Below, piece after piece: positions 38,583 to 47,998 of a stretch of DNA of 64,000 nt. The notes beneath the pieces were generated by a model, which saw only the letters and a program-made list of their open reading frames with translations, searched no databases and was not told where the DNA came from. The DNA is from Acinetobacter equi (lineage in GTDB: Bacteria > Pseudomonadota > Gammaproteobacteria > Pseudomonadales > Moraxellaceae). The stretch's first letter is position 1; every line of letters starts with the position of its first letter. The stretch is from positions 372,001-436,000 of the forward strand of contig NZ_CP012808.1 in NCBI RefSeq assembly GCF_001307195.1, in the 5' to 3' direction. The position numbers and the translations under genes were made by a program.

Positions 38583-39083
38583 TTGAAACAATAACCTTTT
38601 CAATTCATCATTAAGTACATAAACATAGGTATATACTTTTCGGTCAGAGATATTACACCCTCAAATTATTTTTTTGATGAAGATCGCCTAAAAATTTTAT
38701 CTATTTGCCTAAAATTCAGCTTAGCTAAATTACAAATTTATAAAAAACATTAGATTATAATTAGTTAGATAAAAACCAACTTAAAAATTAAACGTAACTA
38801 TATATTAATAATTTCAAAACAATGATTTATCTAATCTTAATTAACTCTAATCACAGATAAGGATTCTATTTTGAACAGCATGCACTAAAAGTAATTTTCT
38901 ACATATTTTATGGACTTTTTAAAACAAAATATAAGACTTTTTGAGTCTCAAAATAATAAAGATCCCTCAATATCAAGGATTATATTTCCTTAAGCAAGAT
39001 TCGGATTAATTATTCAAATGTCATGTCTATAAAATACGATCAATTTTACCGATTAAAAATAAGCAAAAAAACTTTTTTACTTT
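38583..39083. other. AT-rich non-coding region before the DUF2061 gene
   Basis: No gene was recognised. It is AT-rich, with several short palindromic stretches, and leads into a strong Fur box. A non-coding RNA cannot be excluded. Confidence 0.4.
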
Positions 39084-39102
39084 GTTAATGATAATCATTA
39101 TT
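39084..39102 (+). promoter_or_regulatory. Fur box upstream of the DUF2061 gene
   Basis: It matches the 19-bp Fur consensus GATAATGATAATCATTATC at 17 of 19 positions and continues as TATT, giving overlapping half-sites. It is 40 bases before the ATG at 39142, a normal operator position. Confidence 0.85.
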
Positions 39103-39141
39103 ATTTAAACATACAGAAGCAAATACATTTGGAGTATTCAT

Positions 39142-39378
39142 ATGGCTCATGTTCAAAACTTTGTTACCAATAACCAAAGAATGTTAAAGAAAACTTTGAG
39201 TTATTATCTTATGCATATTACTGTTGCAATGCTCGTTGCATATATTGTGACAGGTAGCTTACTTATTGCAGCAACTCTCAGTTTACTAGAACCGACAGTT
39301 CAAGCAGTTGCTTTTTTTATTCATGAACGTATTTGGGAACGTAAAACTGAAAATATAGTAGAAGATACTCAGGCATAA
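39142..39378 (+). CDS. DUF2061 membrane protein, predicted Fur-regulated
   Basis: The protein has 78 residues and matches the DUF2061 pattern: a basic N-terminus, KKTLSYYLMHITVAMLVAYIVTG as first membrane helix, a second hydrophobic segment, and the terminal HERIWERKTEN typical of the family. It is predicted to sit in the inner membrane. No function is established. The strong Fur box indicates expression under iron limitation. GGAG lies 9 bases before the ATG. A terminator follows directly, so it is monocistronic. Confidence 0.88.
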   Translation: MAHVQNFVTNNQRMLKKTLSYYLMHITVAMLVAYIVTGSLLIAATLSLLEPTVQAVAFFIHERIWERKTENIVEDTQA

Positions 39379-39402
39379 AAACCTTCGCTGTATGAGTACT
39401 CT

Positions 39403-39427
39403 AAAAGCCACCTTCTAGGTGGCTTTT
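39403..39427 (+). terminator. Terminator after the DUF2061 gene
   Basis: A perfect 10-bp stem (AAAAGCCACC / GGTGGCTTTT) with a 5-base loop. Confidence 0.92.
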
Positions 39428-39548
39428 CACTTTATTGCATATAAAAACAGCTAAAACTTAAACTTTATGGATAAATATATTTAAAACTTAGCAATTCTTA
39501 TAATTATATTTTATAATTTAATTAAATTTTCATAACCTGAATTTTATT

Positions 39549-40412
39549 ATGAATCTTGCAGCATTTGAGGCCTTTGTAAAGGTCATGGAAACAGGCTCTA
39601 TTTCTTTAGCAGCTGAACAGCTATTTATTACCCAACCTGCTGTAACTAAACGTATTCATAGTTTAGAAGATTACTTTGGTGTCAAACTTTTTGAATCTGC
39701 TGGACGTGGTGTTCAAGCAACTCATGCCGCTCACTCTCTTCTCCCAAAGGTGAAAAGTTGGTTAAATGAACTTGGCGATATTCACCACACCTTAAGTCAC
39801 GAACAAGATCAGGTACAAGGTAAACTAAAAATTGGTACAAGCCATCATATTGGGTTACATCATCTTCCTCAACATCTTAAATATTATGTGCAACATTTTC
39901 CGAATGTTAAACTTGATGTACATTTTGTTGATTCCGAACAAGCTCATGAGCAAGTATTAGCTGGCGACTTAGAACTTGCATTTTTAACACTCCCTCCTCA
40001 AGGAGATGAGCGTCTAAATTATGTGACTATTTGGAATGATCCATTGGTTTTTGTAGCAGCGCCATTTCATCCTTTAGCACAAAAGAAAAATTTAGCTTTA
40101 GAAGATCTTATTGAATATCCAAGCTTATTGCCCGCAATTCAAACCTATACTAGCCAAATTACACTCGCAGAATTTGAAAAGAAAGGATTAAAACCTAAAA
40201 TTACCATGAGTAATAATCCGCTTGAATCTATTCGGATGCTTGCAGAAATTGGTTTAGGATGGTCTGTATTACCAAAAACCTTACTCAATCAAGATTTAGC
40301 TCAACTAGATATTCCTTTTGAAATGAATCGTAAATTAGGCATGGTTTGGCATCCTGGACGTACGCAATCTCGTGCAGTTCAAGAACTTATTAATATGATG
40401 AAAGTTTATTAA
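39549..40412 (+). CDS. LysR-family transcriptional regulator
   Basis: The protein has 287 residues. The N-terminal winged helix-turn-helix (about 1-60) reads MNLAAFEAFVKVMETGSISLAAEQLFITQPAVTKRI in the typical LysR pattern (split here over the two helices), followed by a substrate-binding domain (about 90-287). It binds an unknown small-molecule co-inducer. No catabolic or biosynthetic operon lies divergent from it, so the target is unclear. It is followed by a terminator. Confidence 0.9.
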   Translation: MNLAAFEAFVKVMETGSISLAAEQLFITQPAVTKRIHSLEDYFGVKLFESAGRGVQATHAAHSLLPKVKSWLNELGDIHHTLSHEQDQVQGKLKIGTSHHIGLHHLPQHLKYYVQHFPNVKLDVHFVDSEQAHEQVLAGDLELAFLTLPPQGDERLNYVTIWNDPLVFVAAPFHPLAQKKNLALEDLIEYPSLLPAIQTYTSQITLAEFEKKGLKPKITMSNNPLESIRMLAEIGLGWSVLPKTLLNQDLAQLDIPFEMNRKLGMVWHPGRTQSRAVQELINMMKVY

Positions 40413-40434
40413 TGAGCTTATTTCTGTAATATAA

Positions 40435-40462
40435 AAAAAGCCATCAATTGATGGCTTTTTAT
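40435..40462. terminator. Bidirectional terminator between LysR and DUF2789 genes
   Basis: A 13-bp palindromic stem (AAAAAGCCATCAA and complement) flanked by T-rich sequence on both strands. Confidence 0.92.
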
Positions 40463-40485
40463 TTTACACTTATTTTTTAACTATA

Positions 40486-40728
40486 CTATTTACTTACAGA
40501 ATCTTCATGTAATGATTCGTTTAACTGATCTACTACTATTGCCCATTCACCATCAGATTTAATTTTTTCAGCTAAAAATTGTCGTTGCGCTTCTGTCCAA
40601 TAATCTGCTTCAGTTATTTTTTGATCTGCTGTAAGTTGATGTGTCACAATAAATAATGCAATTGCTTCTTCTGATGAATCCAATCCTAATTGTTCAAAAA
40701 GATGTGTCATACGTGGACGTACTGTCAT
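40486..40728 (-). CDS. DUF2789 protein
   Basis: The protein has 80 residues and matches the DUF2789 pattern: HLFEQLGLDSSEEAIALFI, DYWTEAQRQFLAEKI and WAIVVDQLNESL. It is small, soluble and acidic, and of unknown function. The ATG at 40728 follows a GGAGAAG-like stretch. Neighbours on the same strand are unrelated single genes. Confidence 0.85.
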   Translation of the reverse strand: MTVRPRMTHLFEQLGLDSSEEAIALFIVTHQLTADQKITEADYWTEAQRQFLAEKIKSDGEWAIVVDQLNESLHEDSVSK

Positions 40729-40846
40729 TACTCTTCTCCAGTATTACTTTTTATAAATTTAATAATTTTTATACCCTAACATATAAAAAATTCAAATAAA
40801 AAATCGTACGATTTACTTTATTTTATAAATAAATAGAAATTTTTAT

Positions 40847-41317
40847 TTAATAAAAATTTGTACCAAAGCGTACATAAGGTAAAGTCACCATGAGAGTAAT
40901 AATGATACAAATAATTAACCATAAAATAGGAACACTCCAATTGGTCCCACCGAGTTCAAGAAATACTTTTTCATTGTAAATAGGACTTTTTACATATTTT
41001 TTTATCTTTAGCTTAGCAAAATTTAAATAAATACTTTTTCCAAAGACACCTAAAATAATACTAGGAATCCAACTCACACCCCATATTAAATATTTAATCT
41101 CTAAATTAATTATTCCTGCAAGTATGGTAATAAAAAAAGTAAAAGCTAAAATAATAAAAAAATTAAAATACATTTTTCTATACAGTAACCATAAGCCACC
41201 AAATAGCAATCCTGGCCAATGAAATTCTATTTTCCGATTACTAGAATTTAAATAATAATTGGCACGCGGACCAATAAACCTTGCCAACAAACTCTTCATA
41301 TCTTCTTGATTATTCAT
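40847..41317 (-). CDS. DUF2628-like membrane protein
   Basis: The protein has 156 residues. It begins with a polar 30-residue N-terminus, then FHWPGLLFGGLWLLYRKMYFNFFII, the characteristic opening of DUF2628-type membrane proteins, followed by further hydrophobic segments and a soluble NAKLKIKKYV-like patch. About four membrane spans. Function unknown. The surroundings are AT-rich. Confidence 0.75.
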   Translation of the reverse strand: MNNQEDMKSLLARFIGPRANYYLNSSNRKIEFHWPGLLFGGLWLLYRKMYFNFFIILAFTFFITILAGIINLEIKYLIWGVSWIPSIILGVFGKSIYLNFAKLKIKKYVKSPIYNEKVFLELGGTNWSVPILWLIICIIITLMVTLPYVRFGTNFY

Positions 41318-41390
41318 ATTTTTAACTTTTTAGTGAGTCATCAGCATCTGTATAAGATGCTGATAGATTTTTAATTAAATAAAAAACTGC

Positions 41391-42047
41391 TTATGATTTA
41401 ATTGACCAATCTTGTATTTCCCAACCTTGCTGTTTAGCCAAAGCTTCAAGACGATCATCAGGATTTATAGCGAATGCATGATCTGCATATTCTAATAAGA
41501 AACGATCATTAATCGAATCTGAATAAGCCCAAGATTCAATGACATTTCGACCTTCTAACCACTGATCTAAGCGTGCCAGCTTTCCTTTCTGATAACACGG
41601 GATATTTGTTACTTTTCCTGTATATTTTCCATCTTTTATTTCAGCATTCGTTGCAATAATTTCAGTAATACCAAATTCACGGAAAATCGGTGCTGTAATA
41701 AAATCGGATGTTGCTGTAATACCAACCAATTGATGCCCAGCATCCTTATGCTTTTGAATTGCTTTAAAGCCTTCAGGTCGCATCTGTGCACGAATTACTT
41801 TTTCCATAAACAACTGATGTAATTCATTTAAATATTCATTATCGTGCTGAGTTAAAAATTCAAACACAAATTCATTATATGCAATTGGATCTAATTGCCC
41901 TGCTTTATAATCTTCATAAAATTTATCATTCATAGCGCGATGATGAACTGGATCAACCAAACCCTCATTCACTAAAAACTCCCCCCAAGAATGATCTGAA
42001 TCTGTGTTTAATAAGGTATGATCGAGATCAAATAGCGCCAATTTCAT
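41391..42047 (-). CDS. HAD-superfamily IB phosphatase (phosphoserine phosphatase-like)
   Basis: The protein has 218 residues. HAD motif I is LFDLDHTLLNTD with the nucleophile D7 and acid/base D9, motif II is the Thr in VGITATSDFI, and motif III/IV is YSDSINDRFLLEYADHAFAINPD. This is the HAD-IB subfamily that includes SerB-like and CicA-like phosphatases. The substrate cannot be assigned. It is divergent from rppH. Confidence 0.88.
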   Translation of the reverse strand: MKLALFDLDHTLLNTDSDHSWGEFLVNEGLVDPVHHRAMNDKFYEDYKAGQLDPIAYNEFVFEFLTQHDNEYLNELHQLFMEKVIRAQMRPEGFKAIQKHKDAGHQLVGITATSDFITAPIFREFGITEIIATNAEIKDGKYTGKVTNIPCYQKGKLARLDQWLEGRNVIESWAYSDSINDRFLLEYADHAFAINPDDRLEALAKQQGWEIQDWSIKS

Positions 42048-42231
42048 AAAAATACTCGTAAAAGCTACAATTTAAGAAAAAAAATGTAAATCTATCTCCG
42101 CTAGTCGATAGAAATTAGTTAAGATCATAGCAATTTTAACATTCTTAAACTTTGCTTTTTTTCGCGTAGGATAAAGAAATAAAAATCCCCGAGGGCAAAG
42201 AATTAAACGAAAGATAATTTTAGGTAGCCAA

Positions 42232-42708
42232 ATGATCGATTCTGAAGGTTTCCGACCCAATGTCGGGATCATTTTGGCAAACGAATTTGGACAAGTTTTA
42301 TGGGCAAAACGCATTGGTCACAATGCATGGCAATTTCCACAAGGAGGTATCCAACATGGAGAAACCCCTGAACAGGCACTTTATCGTGAGCTGAGAGAAG
42401 AAGTTGGCTTACTGCCCGAACATGTCGAAATTATAGCGCAAACAAAAGGTTGGCTGCGTTATCGTTTGCCTCATCGGTATATACGTACAGATTCAGACCC
42501 AGTATGTATAGGCCAAAAACAAAAGTGGTTTTTACTTAAGTTAACAGCTTCTGTTAAACATATTCAGTTAGATTTAGCAGATCCACCTGAATTTGATCAA
42601 TGGCAATGGGTAAGTTATTGGTATCCATTAGGGCAAGTTGTAAACTTTAAAAGAGATGTGTATCGCAAAGCGATGGTAGAGCTGTGTCATCAACTACCAG
42701 AAAAATAA
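42232..42708 (+). CDS. rppH: RNA pyrophosphohydrolase
   Basis: The protein has 158 residues. The Nudix box appears as [23 protein letters not shown] (about residues 38-60), with [10 protein letters not shown] at the N-terminus and the RppH-specific [14 protein letters not shown] block. It removes pyrophosphate from triphosphorylated 5' ends of mRNA, starting RNA decay. It lies upstream of ptsP in the same orientation, as in many gammaproteobacteria. Confidence 0.95.
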   Translation: MIDSEGFRPNVGIILANEFGQVLWAKRIGHNAWQFPQGGIQHGETPEQALYRELREEVGLLPEHVEIIAQTKGWLRYRLPHRYIRTDSDPVCIGQKQKWFLLKLTASVKHIQLDLADPPEFDQWQWVSYWYPLGQVVNFKRDVYRKAMVELCHQLPEK

Positions 42709-42792
42709 TATGCAAATTTCTTATTTAAATGCAGATTTTCTATGAAACTGTTGCTATAAATAAGGTTAAGGATAAATTAAGGAGCAGACTTC

Positions 42793-45090
42793 ATGTCAAA
42801 TATGCAACTGGACACATTGAGACGTATTGTTCAAGAGATCAATGCGTCAACCAGTTTGCATGAATCTTTGGATATCATGGTCAATCAGGTCGCTGAAGCC
42901 ATGCATGTTGATGTCTGTTCTATTTATCTACTTGATGAACGAAATCAACGTTATTTGCTGATGGCTTCGAAAGGTTTAAATCCTGAAGCTGTAGGACATG
43001 TTTCCATTCATACCAGTGAGGGTTTGGTTGGACTTGTGGGTCAACGTGAAGAGATTGTCAATTTAGATAATGCACCAAAACACGAACGCTTTATGTATTT
43101 CCCGGAAACTGGAGAAGAAATTTATAACTCTTTTCTAGGTGTACCAGTGATGTACCGTCGTAAAGTAATGGGCGTTTTAGTTGTTCAAAATACCGAATCT
43201 CAAGATTTTAGTGAAGCTGCTGAATCCTTCTTAGTTACTTTATGCGCACAGCTTTCTGGCGTTATTGCCCATGCTCATGCTGTCAGTAATATAGATGTAT
43301 TTCGTAAAGCAAGTAATTTACCTACCTATAAAACCTTCCAAGGTCTTTCGGGTTCTGGCGGTATTGCCCTTGGACGTGCTGTTGTACTCTATCCTCCCGC
43401 AGATTTAGCTTCTGTTCCTGAACGCGAAGCCGATGACATTAGCGAAGAGCTAGAACTTCTTGACCGTGCATTAGAAGCTGTACGTGCTGAAATTAAATCG
43501 CTAGATGACAAAATGCAAGATGCCTTAATGGCAGAAGAACGTGCATTATTTAGTGTCTTTTTACGTATGCTTGATGAAAACTCCTTACCTGCTGAAATTA
43601 AGGAAGAAATTCGAGAAGGTAATTGGGCTCAAGGTGCTGTCCGTAATGTCATTGATAAACATATTGCGCTTTTTGCACAAATGGAAGATGACTATTTACG
43701 TGAACGTGTTTCAGACTTAAAAGATTTAGGTCGTCGTATTCTTGCATTCTTACAAGAGGCAGATTCTAGTCATCGTGAACTTACTGATGAAAGTATTTTA
43801 ATTGGTGATGAAATTTCTACTGCTGCTTTAGTTGAACTTCCTGTCGATAAAATCGCAGCGATTGTAACAACTGAAGGCGCCATGAATTCACACATGGTTA
43901 TTGTCGCTCGTGCTTTAGGAATTCCAACCGTGGTTGGTGTCACAGAGCTCCCTATTAGCACGCTTGATGACGTTGAAATGATTGTTGATGCACACCAAGG
44001 GCGGGTCTTTATTAACCCTCCTCGTCGTTTACGTGCACGATATAAAGAAATTCAAAAAGAAGAAGAGCAAATCGCTAAAGATTTGAAGCAATATGAAACT
44101 AAAGATGCCATTACTCCAGATGGTGTTGCAGTACGCTTATATGTAAATACAGGTCTCATGATTGATGTTGTTCGTGGCGTACAACGTGGTGCAAAAGGCG
44201 TTGGTCTATATCGCTCTGAAATTCCATTTATGCTACGAGACCGCTTCCCTGGTGAGGAGGAACAACGCTCTATCTATCGTCAACAGCTCAGCCATTTTGC
44301 CAATAAACCTGTAGTTATGCGAACTCTCGATATTGGTGCAGATAAAGACTTACCTTACTTTTCAATTGAAGAAGAAAACTCTGCATTAGGCTGGCGTGGT
44401 ATTCGTTTTACTTTAGATCATCCTGAAATTTTTTCTTCACAAATTCGTGCTATGTTAAAAGCCAGCATTGGACTGAATAATTTACATATTTTATTGCCAA
44501 TGATTACAAGCGTCAGTGAAGTTGAAGAAGCATTATATTTACTTGATCGTGATTGGCATGCTGTTCAAGAAGAAGAACAAGTTAAAATTACCAAACCTAA
44601 AATTGGCATAATGGTTGAAGTACCAAGTGTACTTCTACAAATTGCAGATTTTGCAGAATTTGTTGATTTCTTCTCTGTTGGGTCTAATGACTTAACACAA
44701 TATTTACTTGCTGTTGATCGTAATAATCCACGTGTAGCAAACGTTTATTCAAACTTCCATCCTGCTGTTTTACGTGCATTAACTCGCTTGGTTCAGGAAT
44801 GTCATAAGTACGATAAACCAATCAGCCTTTGTGGTGAAATGGCAGGAGATCCTCTCTCAGCTGTATTACTTATGGCGATGGGCTTTAATACACTTTCGAT
44901 GAGTTCTAGCAATATTTTACGTGTAAGAAAAGCGATTTGTCATGTTCCAATGACCGATGCGAAGGAATTATTAGAACGTGCTTTAAAAATGAATAATCCA
45001 TTAATTGTAAAAAGTATGATGGAATATTATTTCAAGACACATGGTCTTGGTGATATGGTCAAAGCAAGTACACGTATTGTGAGTGCTTAA
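42793..45090 (+). CDS. ptsP: Phosphoenolpyruvate-protein phosphotransferase EI-Ntr
   Basis: The protein has 765 residues. An N-terminal GAF domain (about 1-165) is followed by the enzyme I modules: the HPr-binding/phosphohistidine domain, with the active His in EGAMNSHMVIVARALGIPTVVG-type context (about 355-375), and the PEP-binding TIM barrel (about 440-740, with GVGLYRSEIPFM and SVGSNDLTQYLLAVDRNN). It starts the nitrogen PTS phosphorelay to NPr and EIIA-Ntr. AAGGAG precedes the ATG. It ends in a terminator that overlaps a convergent small gene. Confidence 0.95.
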   Translation: MSNMQLDTLRRIVQEINASTSLHESLDIMVNQVAEAMHVDVCSIYLLDERNQRYLLMASKGLNPEAVGHVSIHTSEGLVGLVGQREEIVNLDNAPKHERFMYFPETGEEIYNSFLGVPVMYRRKVMGVLVVQNTESQDFSEAAESFLVTLCAQLSGVIAHAHAVSNIDVFRKASNLPTYKTFQGLSGSGGIALGRAVVLYPPADLASVPEREADDISEELELLDRALEAVRAEIKSLDDKMQDALMAEERALFSVFLRMLDENSLPAEIKEEIREGNWAQGAVRNVIDKHIALFAQMEDDYLRERVSDLKDLGRRILAFLQEADSSHRELTDESILIGDEISTAALVELPVDKIAAIVTTEGAMNSHMVIVARALGIPTVVGVTELPISTLDDVEMIVDAHQGRVFINPPRRLRARYKEIQKEEEQIAKDLKQYETKDAITPDGVAVRLYVNTGLMIDVVRGVQRGAKGVGLYRSEIPFMLRDRFPGEEEQRSIYRQQLSHFANKPVVMRTLDIGADKDLPYFSIEEENSALGWRGIRFTLDHPEIFSSQIRAMLKASIGLNNLHILLPMITSVSEVEEALYLLDRDWHAVQEEEQVKITKPKIGIMVEVPSVLLQIADFAEFVDFFSVGSNDLTQYLLAVDRNNPRVANVYSNFHPAVLRALTRLVQECHKYDKPISLCGEMAGDPLSAVLLMAMGFNTLSMSSSNILRVRKAICHVPMTDAKELLERALKMNNPLIVKSMMEYYFKTHGLGDMVKASTRIVSA

Positions 45091-45284
45091 TAAGCAAAAA
45101 TAGAAAAGCAATACAAACTAAAAGGGAGATAATCATCTGAATATCTCCCTTTTTTGTGCTTGCTATAACCACGCTTTGCATCTTTTTTTCTGTCTACAAA
45201 GACTTGGCTTTTGTTAACTTCATGCATATGTTTTGCCACGAAATTATGTACGATAATCTCAGGTAGCTTTTTCTTTTTCGCCAT
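45087..45284 (-). CDS. Small basic conserved-type protein (65 residues)
   Basis: The ATG at 45284 has AGGA 7 bases upstream. The protein starts MAKKKKLPEIIVHNFVAKHM and contains HEVNKSQVFVDRKKDAKRGYSKHKKG, a Lys/Arg-rich segment resembling small proteobacterial proteins of unknown function with a NK..VFxDRKKxxKRGYxKHK core. The last 20 or so residues run through the ptsP terminator, and the stop overlaps the ptsP stop by four bases. The C-terminal tail may therefore be poorly conserved. Possible nucleic-acid binding is only inferred from charge. Confidence 0.7.
   Translation of the reverse strand: MAKKKKLPEIIVHNFVAKHMHEVNKSQVFVDRKKDAKRGYSKHKKGRYSDDYLPFSLYCFSIFAY
45121..45154 (+). terminator. 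Terminator after ptsP
   Basis: A 10-bp stem (AAAGGGAGAT / ATCTCCCTTT) with a 12-base loop and a T run. The opposite strand encodes the C-terminal residues of the convergent small gene. Confidence 0.88.
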
Positions 45285-45369
45285 ATCAATTTCCTATTTA
45301 AATCATCTTCCCACACTGTTGTGGGAAAATGATATTACGCCTTTTTGAATGTTTTTCAAACTATTTTAG

Positions 45370-45840
45370 CTACTTCAGTGTAGTTTCAATACCTTGTTGT
45401 GCACATTGATCATCCTGTACAGAACCGCCGGCACCAGCAACACCTACCGCACCAATAAGCTGATTTTTATAGAATACAGGAACACCACCACCTAATAACA
45501 AAAGCTCAGGTAAGCTCGTTAAATTTTGAGAATCTGCATTATTTTGAGCATTTCTCATAAATTTTAGAGTCGATATTTTGGTTGAATAGGCAGTAAATGC
45601 TTTACGCTCTGCTGCGATTAAATTATGAGGTCCAACTGTTTCATGTCTTTGACTTGTTAAAATATTTCCACCTTGATCTAAGACAACAACAGCAGCTGGT
45701 TTAGCACTTTGCGTACATGCATGCATCACATTATTCACAAGTTGATCTGCTAATTTTAAATCTAGGGTATATGCCATATTGGGTGCAGCATGAAGTAATG
45801 AACTACTGCAAAGCAATGATAAGCAAATGAACTTTTTCAT
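45370..45840 (-). CDS. Exported GlcG/HbpS-family (DUF336) protein
   Basis: The protein has 156 residues with a signal peptide (about 1-18, MKKFICLSLLCSSSLLHA). The body is a GlcG/HbpS-type domain: CTQSAKPAAVVVLDQGGNILTSQRHE, then KAFTAYSTKIST and the glycine-rich GGVPVFYKNQLIGAVGVAGAG (split here as the last strand-turn), then QDDQCAQQGIE near the C-terminus. Family members bind heme or small molecules; the periplasmic form has no assigned role here. A Cys pair (C38/C149 approximately) may form a disulfide. Confidence 0.85.
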   Translation of the reverse strand: MKKFICLSLLCSSSLLHAAPNMAYTLDLKLADQLVNNVMHACTQSAKPAAVVVLDQGGNILTSQRHETVGPHNLIAAERKAFTAYSTKISTLKFMRNAQNNADSQNLTSLPELLLLGGGVPVFYKNQLIGAVGVAGAGGSVQDDQCAQQGIETTLK

Positions 45841-45970
45841 AAATATATTCTTCTCTTTAGATCTATATTCAAAATTAAATGCTTTTTATATCACTCTATT
45901 CATCAGTGAAATTTAATCTAATACTATAATAATACTAAATAAATTTCATACATTAAAATGTGTTATAAAA

Positions 45971-45992
45971 AAGGTACTATTTCTAGTACCTT
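45971..45992 (-). terminator. Terminator after the lipase-like gene
   Basis: A 9-bp stem (AAGGTACTA / TAGTACCTT) with a 4-base loop, followed on the minus strand by TTTTAT. Confidence 0.85.
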
Positions 45993-45998
45993 AACTTT

Positions 45999-47300
45999 TT
46001 ATTGTGTATATGGCATATGCTTTTTAATAAATTCAACTAATTCAGCACGTTTCCAATCTATTGCTTCAGTATGCCCTGCACCAGGAACAGAAATCATAGT
46101 AATATCCTGATTATTAACACTAATCTGTTTCAACCCTTCTACCATCATTTGGGTAACAGCATGTGGAACGTTAGTATCAGCCTCACCTTGAATTACTAAA
46201 ATGGGTTTATCAATTGGTTTTTTACCTGGCTGACTCACCTCATTCAAGAAATATTGAAGTGTTGGGTTATTTTGCAACTCATTTAAAGAAATACCAGGAA
46301 AATCCATCACTTTCCGACTAGAATCTTCTTGCATAAATTTCACAATTTCTGATCTATATGCATTAACCATATCCGATAAACATAGACCATCTTCGCCATT
46401 TGTACCTTCAGCTAATTTTGCAATTTCCTGTGAACGCCCTTCAAACATTGGAATATAGTTAAAATTCGGTTCATATGCCTTAATACCTACTGCAGCAAAA
46501 GCAGCATAAGATAATAAAGTTGCATAAGCCCCTACTGATGTTCTATTTTCTAATGGAATATTATAAGCAATTTCTTGTTGTTCAATATTCGCTAAAGCAG
46601 TAGGTGCAACCGTACCAATAATAAAATCTAAATTCGAAGCAGGAGCTCCAGCAACAGCACCTTTATAATTAAGATCATTATTCGCATATTCAGCAGTACC
46701 TAAAGAAGCTTGCCCACCTTGAGATTGTCCAACAGACATCCAATCTCCATGAACTTTCACACCATATCTTTCTTTAAATGCTTTAACCGCATAAATTGCA
46801 GAGTTTGCTTCACTTTCTATATTTAGATAAGGATGAATACCTGGTGTACCTAAACCTTCATAATCGATCCCAATAACAACATAGCCTGCTGCCAATAACT
46901 CTTCAGACATTGGTTTAACACGGTTATTAAATGGTGCCTTGCTTTGTGCACACGAATCACCTACACCTAATGTCCCATGCTCCCAAACAACAACTTTCCA
47001 GCCACCAACAGGAGCCTCACCTTTTGGATACATAATCAATGCTGTAGCTTCTGCATTTTGTCCACTGACATTTGGCATTCTATATTTCATAATTGAAATA
47101 CGATCTGCATTTTCTAACATATCAATAGATTCATTTTGACTATTGATATAACCGCTTTCAGATACGTAATTTGTATATTGAATTGGTTTTTCAACATTTC
47201 CAGAACTATTGCTTGAATCGTTACTATCATTACATGCTGTCAATAGCAAAGTTGAAGAAACAAAAATTGCAAGTAATGATTTTTTATATAAATTTGCCAT
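45999..47300 (-). CDS. Secretory-lipase-like alpha/beta hydrolase lipoprotein
   Basis: The protein has 433 residues. It has a lipoprotein signal peptide with lipobox LLTAC (Cys23), then a low-complexity SNDSSNSS linker. The hydrolase body carries the oxyanion-region VWEHGTLG, the nucleophile elbow GQSQGGQAS, the acidic residue in QGEADTNVPH and the final His in GAGHTEAI, the pattern of the LIP/secretory lipase group. It should be membrane-anchored and act on an ester outside the cytoplasm. Substrate unknown. It is transcribed alone. Confidence 0.85.
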   Translation of the reverse strand: MANLYKKSLLAIFVSSTLLLTACNDSNDSSNSSGNVEKPIQYTNYVSESGYINSQNESIDMLENADRISIMKYRMPNVSGQNAEATALIMYPKGEAPVGGWKVVVWEHGTLGVGDSCAQSKAPFNNRVKPMSEELLAAGYVVIGIDYEGLGTPGIHPYLNIESEANSAIYAVKAFKERYGVKVHGDWMSVGQSQGGQASLGTAEYANNDLNYKGAVAGAPASNLDFIIGTVAPTALANIEQQEIAYNIPLENRTSVGAYATLLSYAAFAAVGIKAYEPNFNYIPMFEGRSQEIAKLAEGTNGEDGLCLSDMVNAYRSEIVKFMQEDSSRKVMDFPGISLNELQNNPTLQYFLNEVSQPGKKPIDKPILVIQGEADTNVPHAVTQMMVEGLKQISVNNQDITMISVPGAGHTEAIDWKRAELVEFIKKHMPYTQ

Positions 47301-47797
47301 TTTATATCCTTATAAAGTTCTATTAATTTAATATTCACTTGATACAAATAGCTAATTTTCAAAAAGCAAATTTATACAACCATCCATTATCAAGTAAATT
47401 TTTATTAAATTATAATGCCGTATCCATTTAGGCATTTATCAAAATATGCCATTTAAAATTGTAGAAAATATAATTTTTAAATATTTTTTGAGTAATTACT
47501 CTATTTAATCTCAAAAAATCATCAATAGAAATAAAAATCGAACAAGCACAAAAATAATTACTTAGTTTTAATTGTAAAAGTAAAACAAGAATATATCGGC
47601 ATTATTTTTAATTTTCCAAGAAAAATAAAAAGCTTAAAAACAAAATTAGACAATGACAAAATGTGACTAAATAAGTTTATTAATAAAAATATTTGATAAG
47701 AATCACACTTATTTTGTATCCACAAACAAAAAACATCCGATAAAATTTTCTTTGAGAACGTATCTATTACAATTGAATGATTGCCATTGAATTCATC
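47301..47797. other. Long AT-rich intergenic region upstream of the lipase-like gene
   Basis: No intact gene was recognised. It is very AT-rich. A weak Fur-like stretch near 47695-47713 matches the consensus at about 12 of 19 positions and was not called. Confidence 0.5.
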
Positions 47798-47893
47798 CTA
47801 AATTTGATAATTCCTATTTGCAGAAGCAACTTCATCTTCCCACCAATTCTTTTTCTCATCATTTTGAGTTGAATATATAAGCTCTGAGTAGTT
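47798..47893 (-). pseudogene. Possible C-terminal gene remnant (31 codons)
   Basis: Between two stop codons the minus strand reads NYSELIYSTQNDEKKNWW and continues EDEVASANRNYQI before a stop. Composition is protein-like (WW, charged residues, balanced), unlike the surrounding AT-rich noise, but there is no start codon. It may be the last fragment of a decayed gene. Weak evidence. Confidence 0.25.
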
Positions 47894-47956
47894 CTACATT
47901 GAAAAAAAATGTAAGAATTCTGCTTTTAATCCTAATATTCTCATTATGTAAATAAG

Positions 47957-47987
47957 AAAAAACCCCAATATCCTATCAGGGTTTTTT
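47957..47987. terminator. Bidirectional hairpin with T runs
   Basis: AAAAAACCC and GGGTTTTTT arms flank a 13-base loop. On the minus strand it follows the 39-residue ORF at 47999-48118 by 12 bases. Confidence 0.7.
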
Positions 47988-47998
47988 ATATTGGGTAA

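Noticed and set aside
47695..47713. Fur-like match GATAAGAATCACACTTATT
   Set aside because: Only about 12 of 19 consensus positions match, which is expected by chance in AT-rich DNA, and it is far from any start codon.
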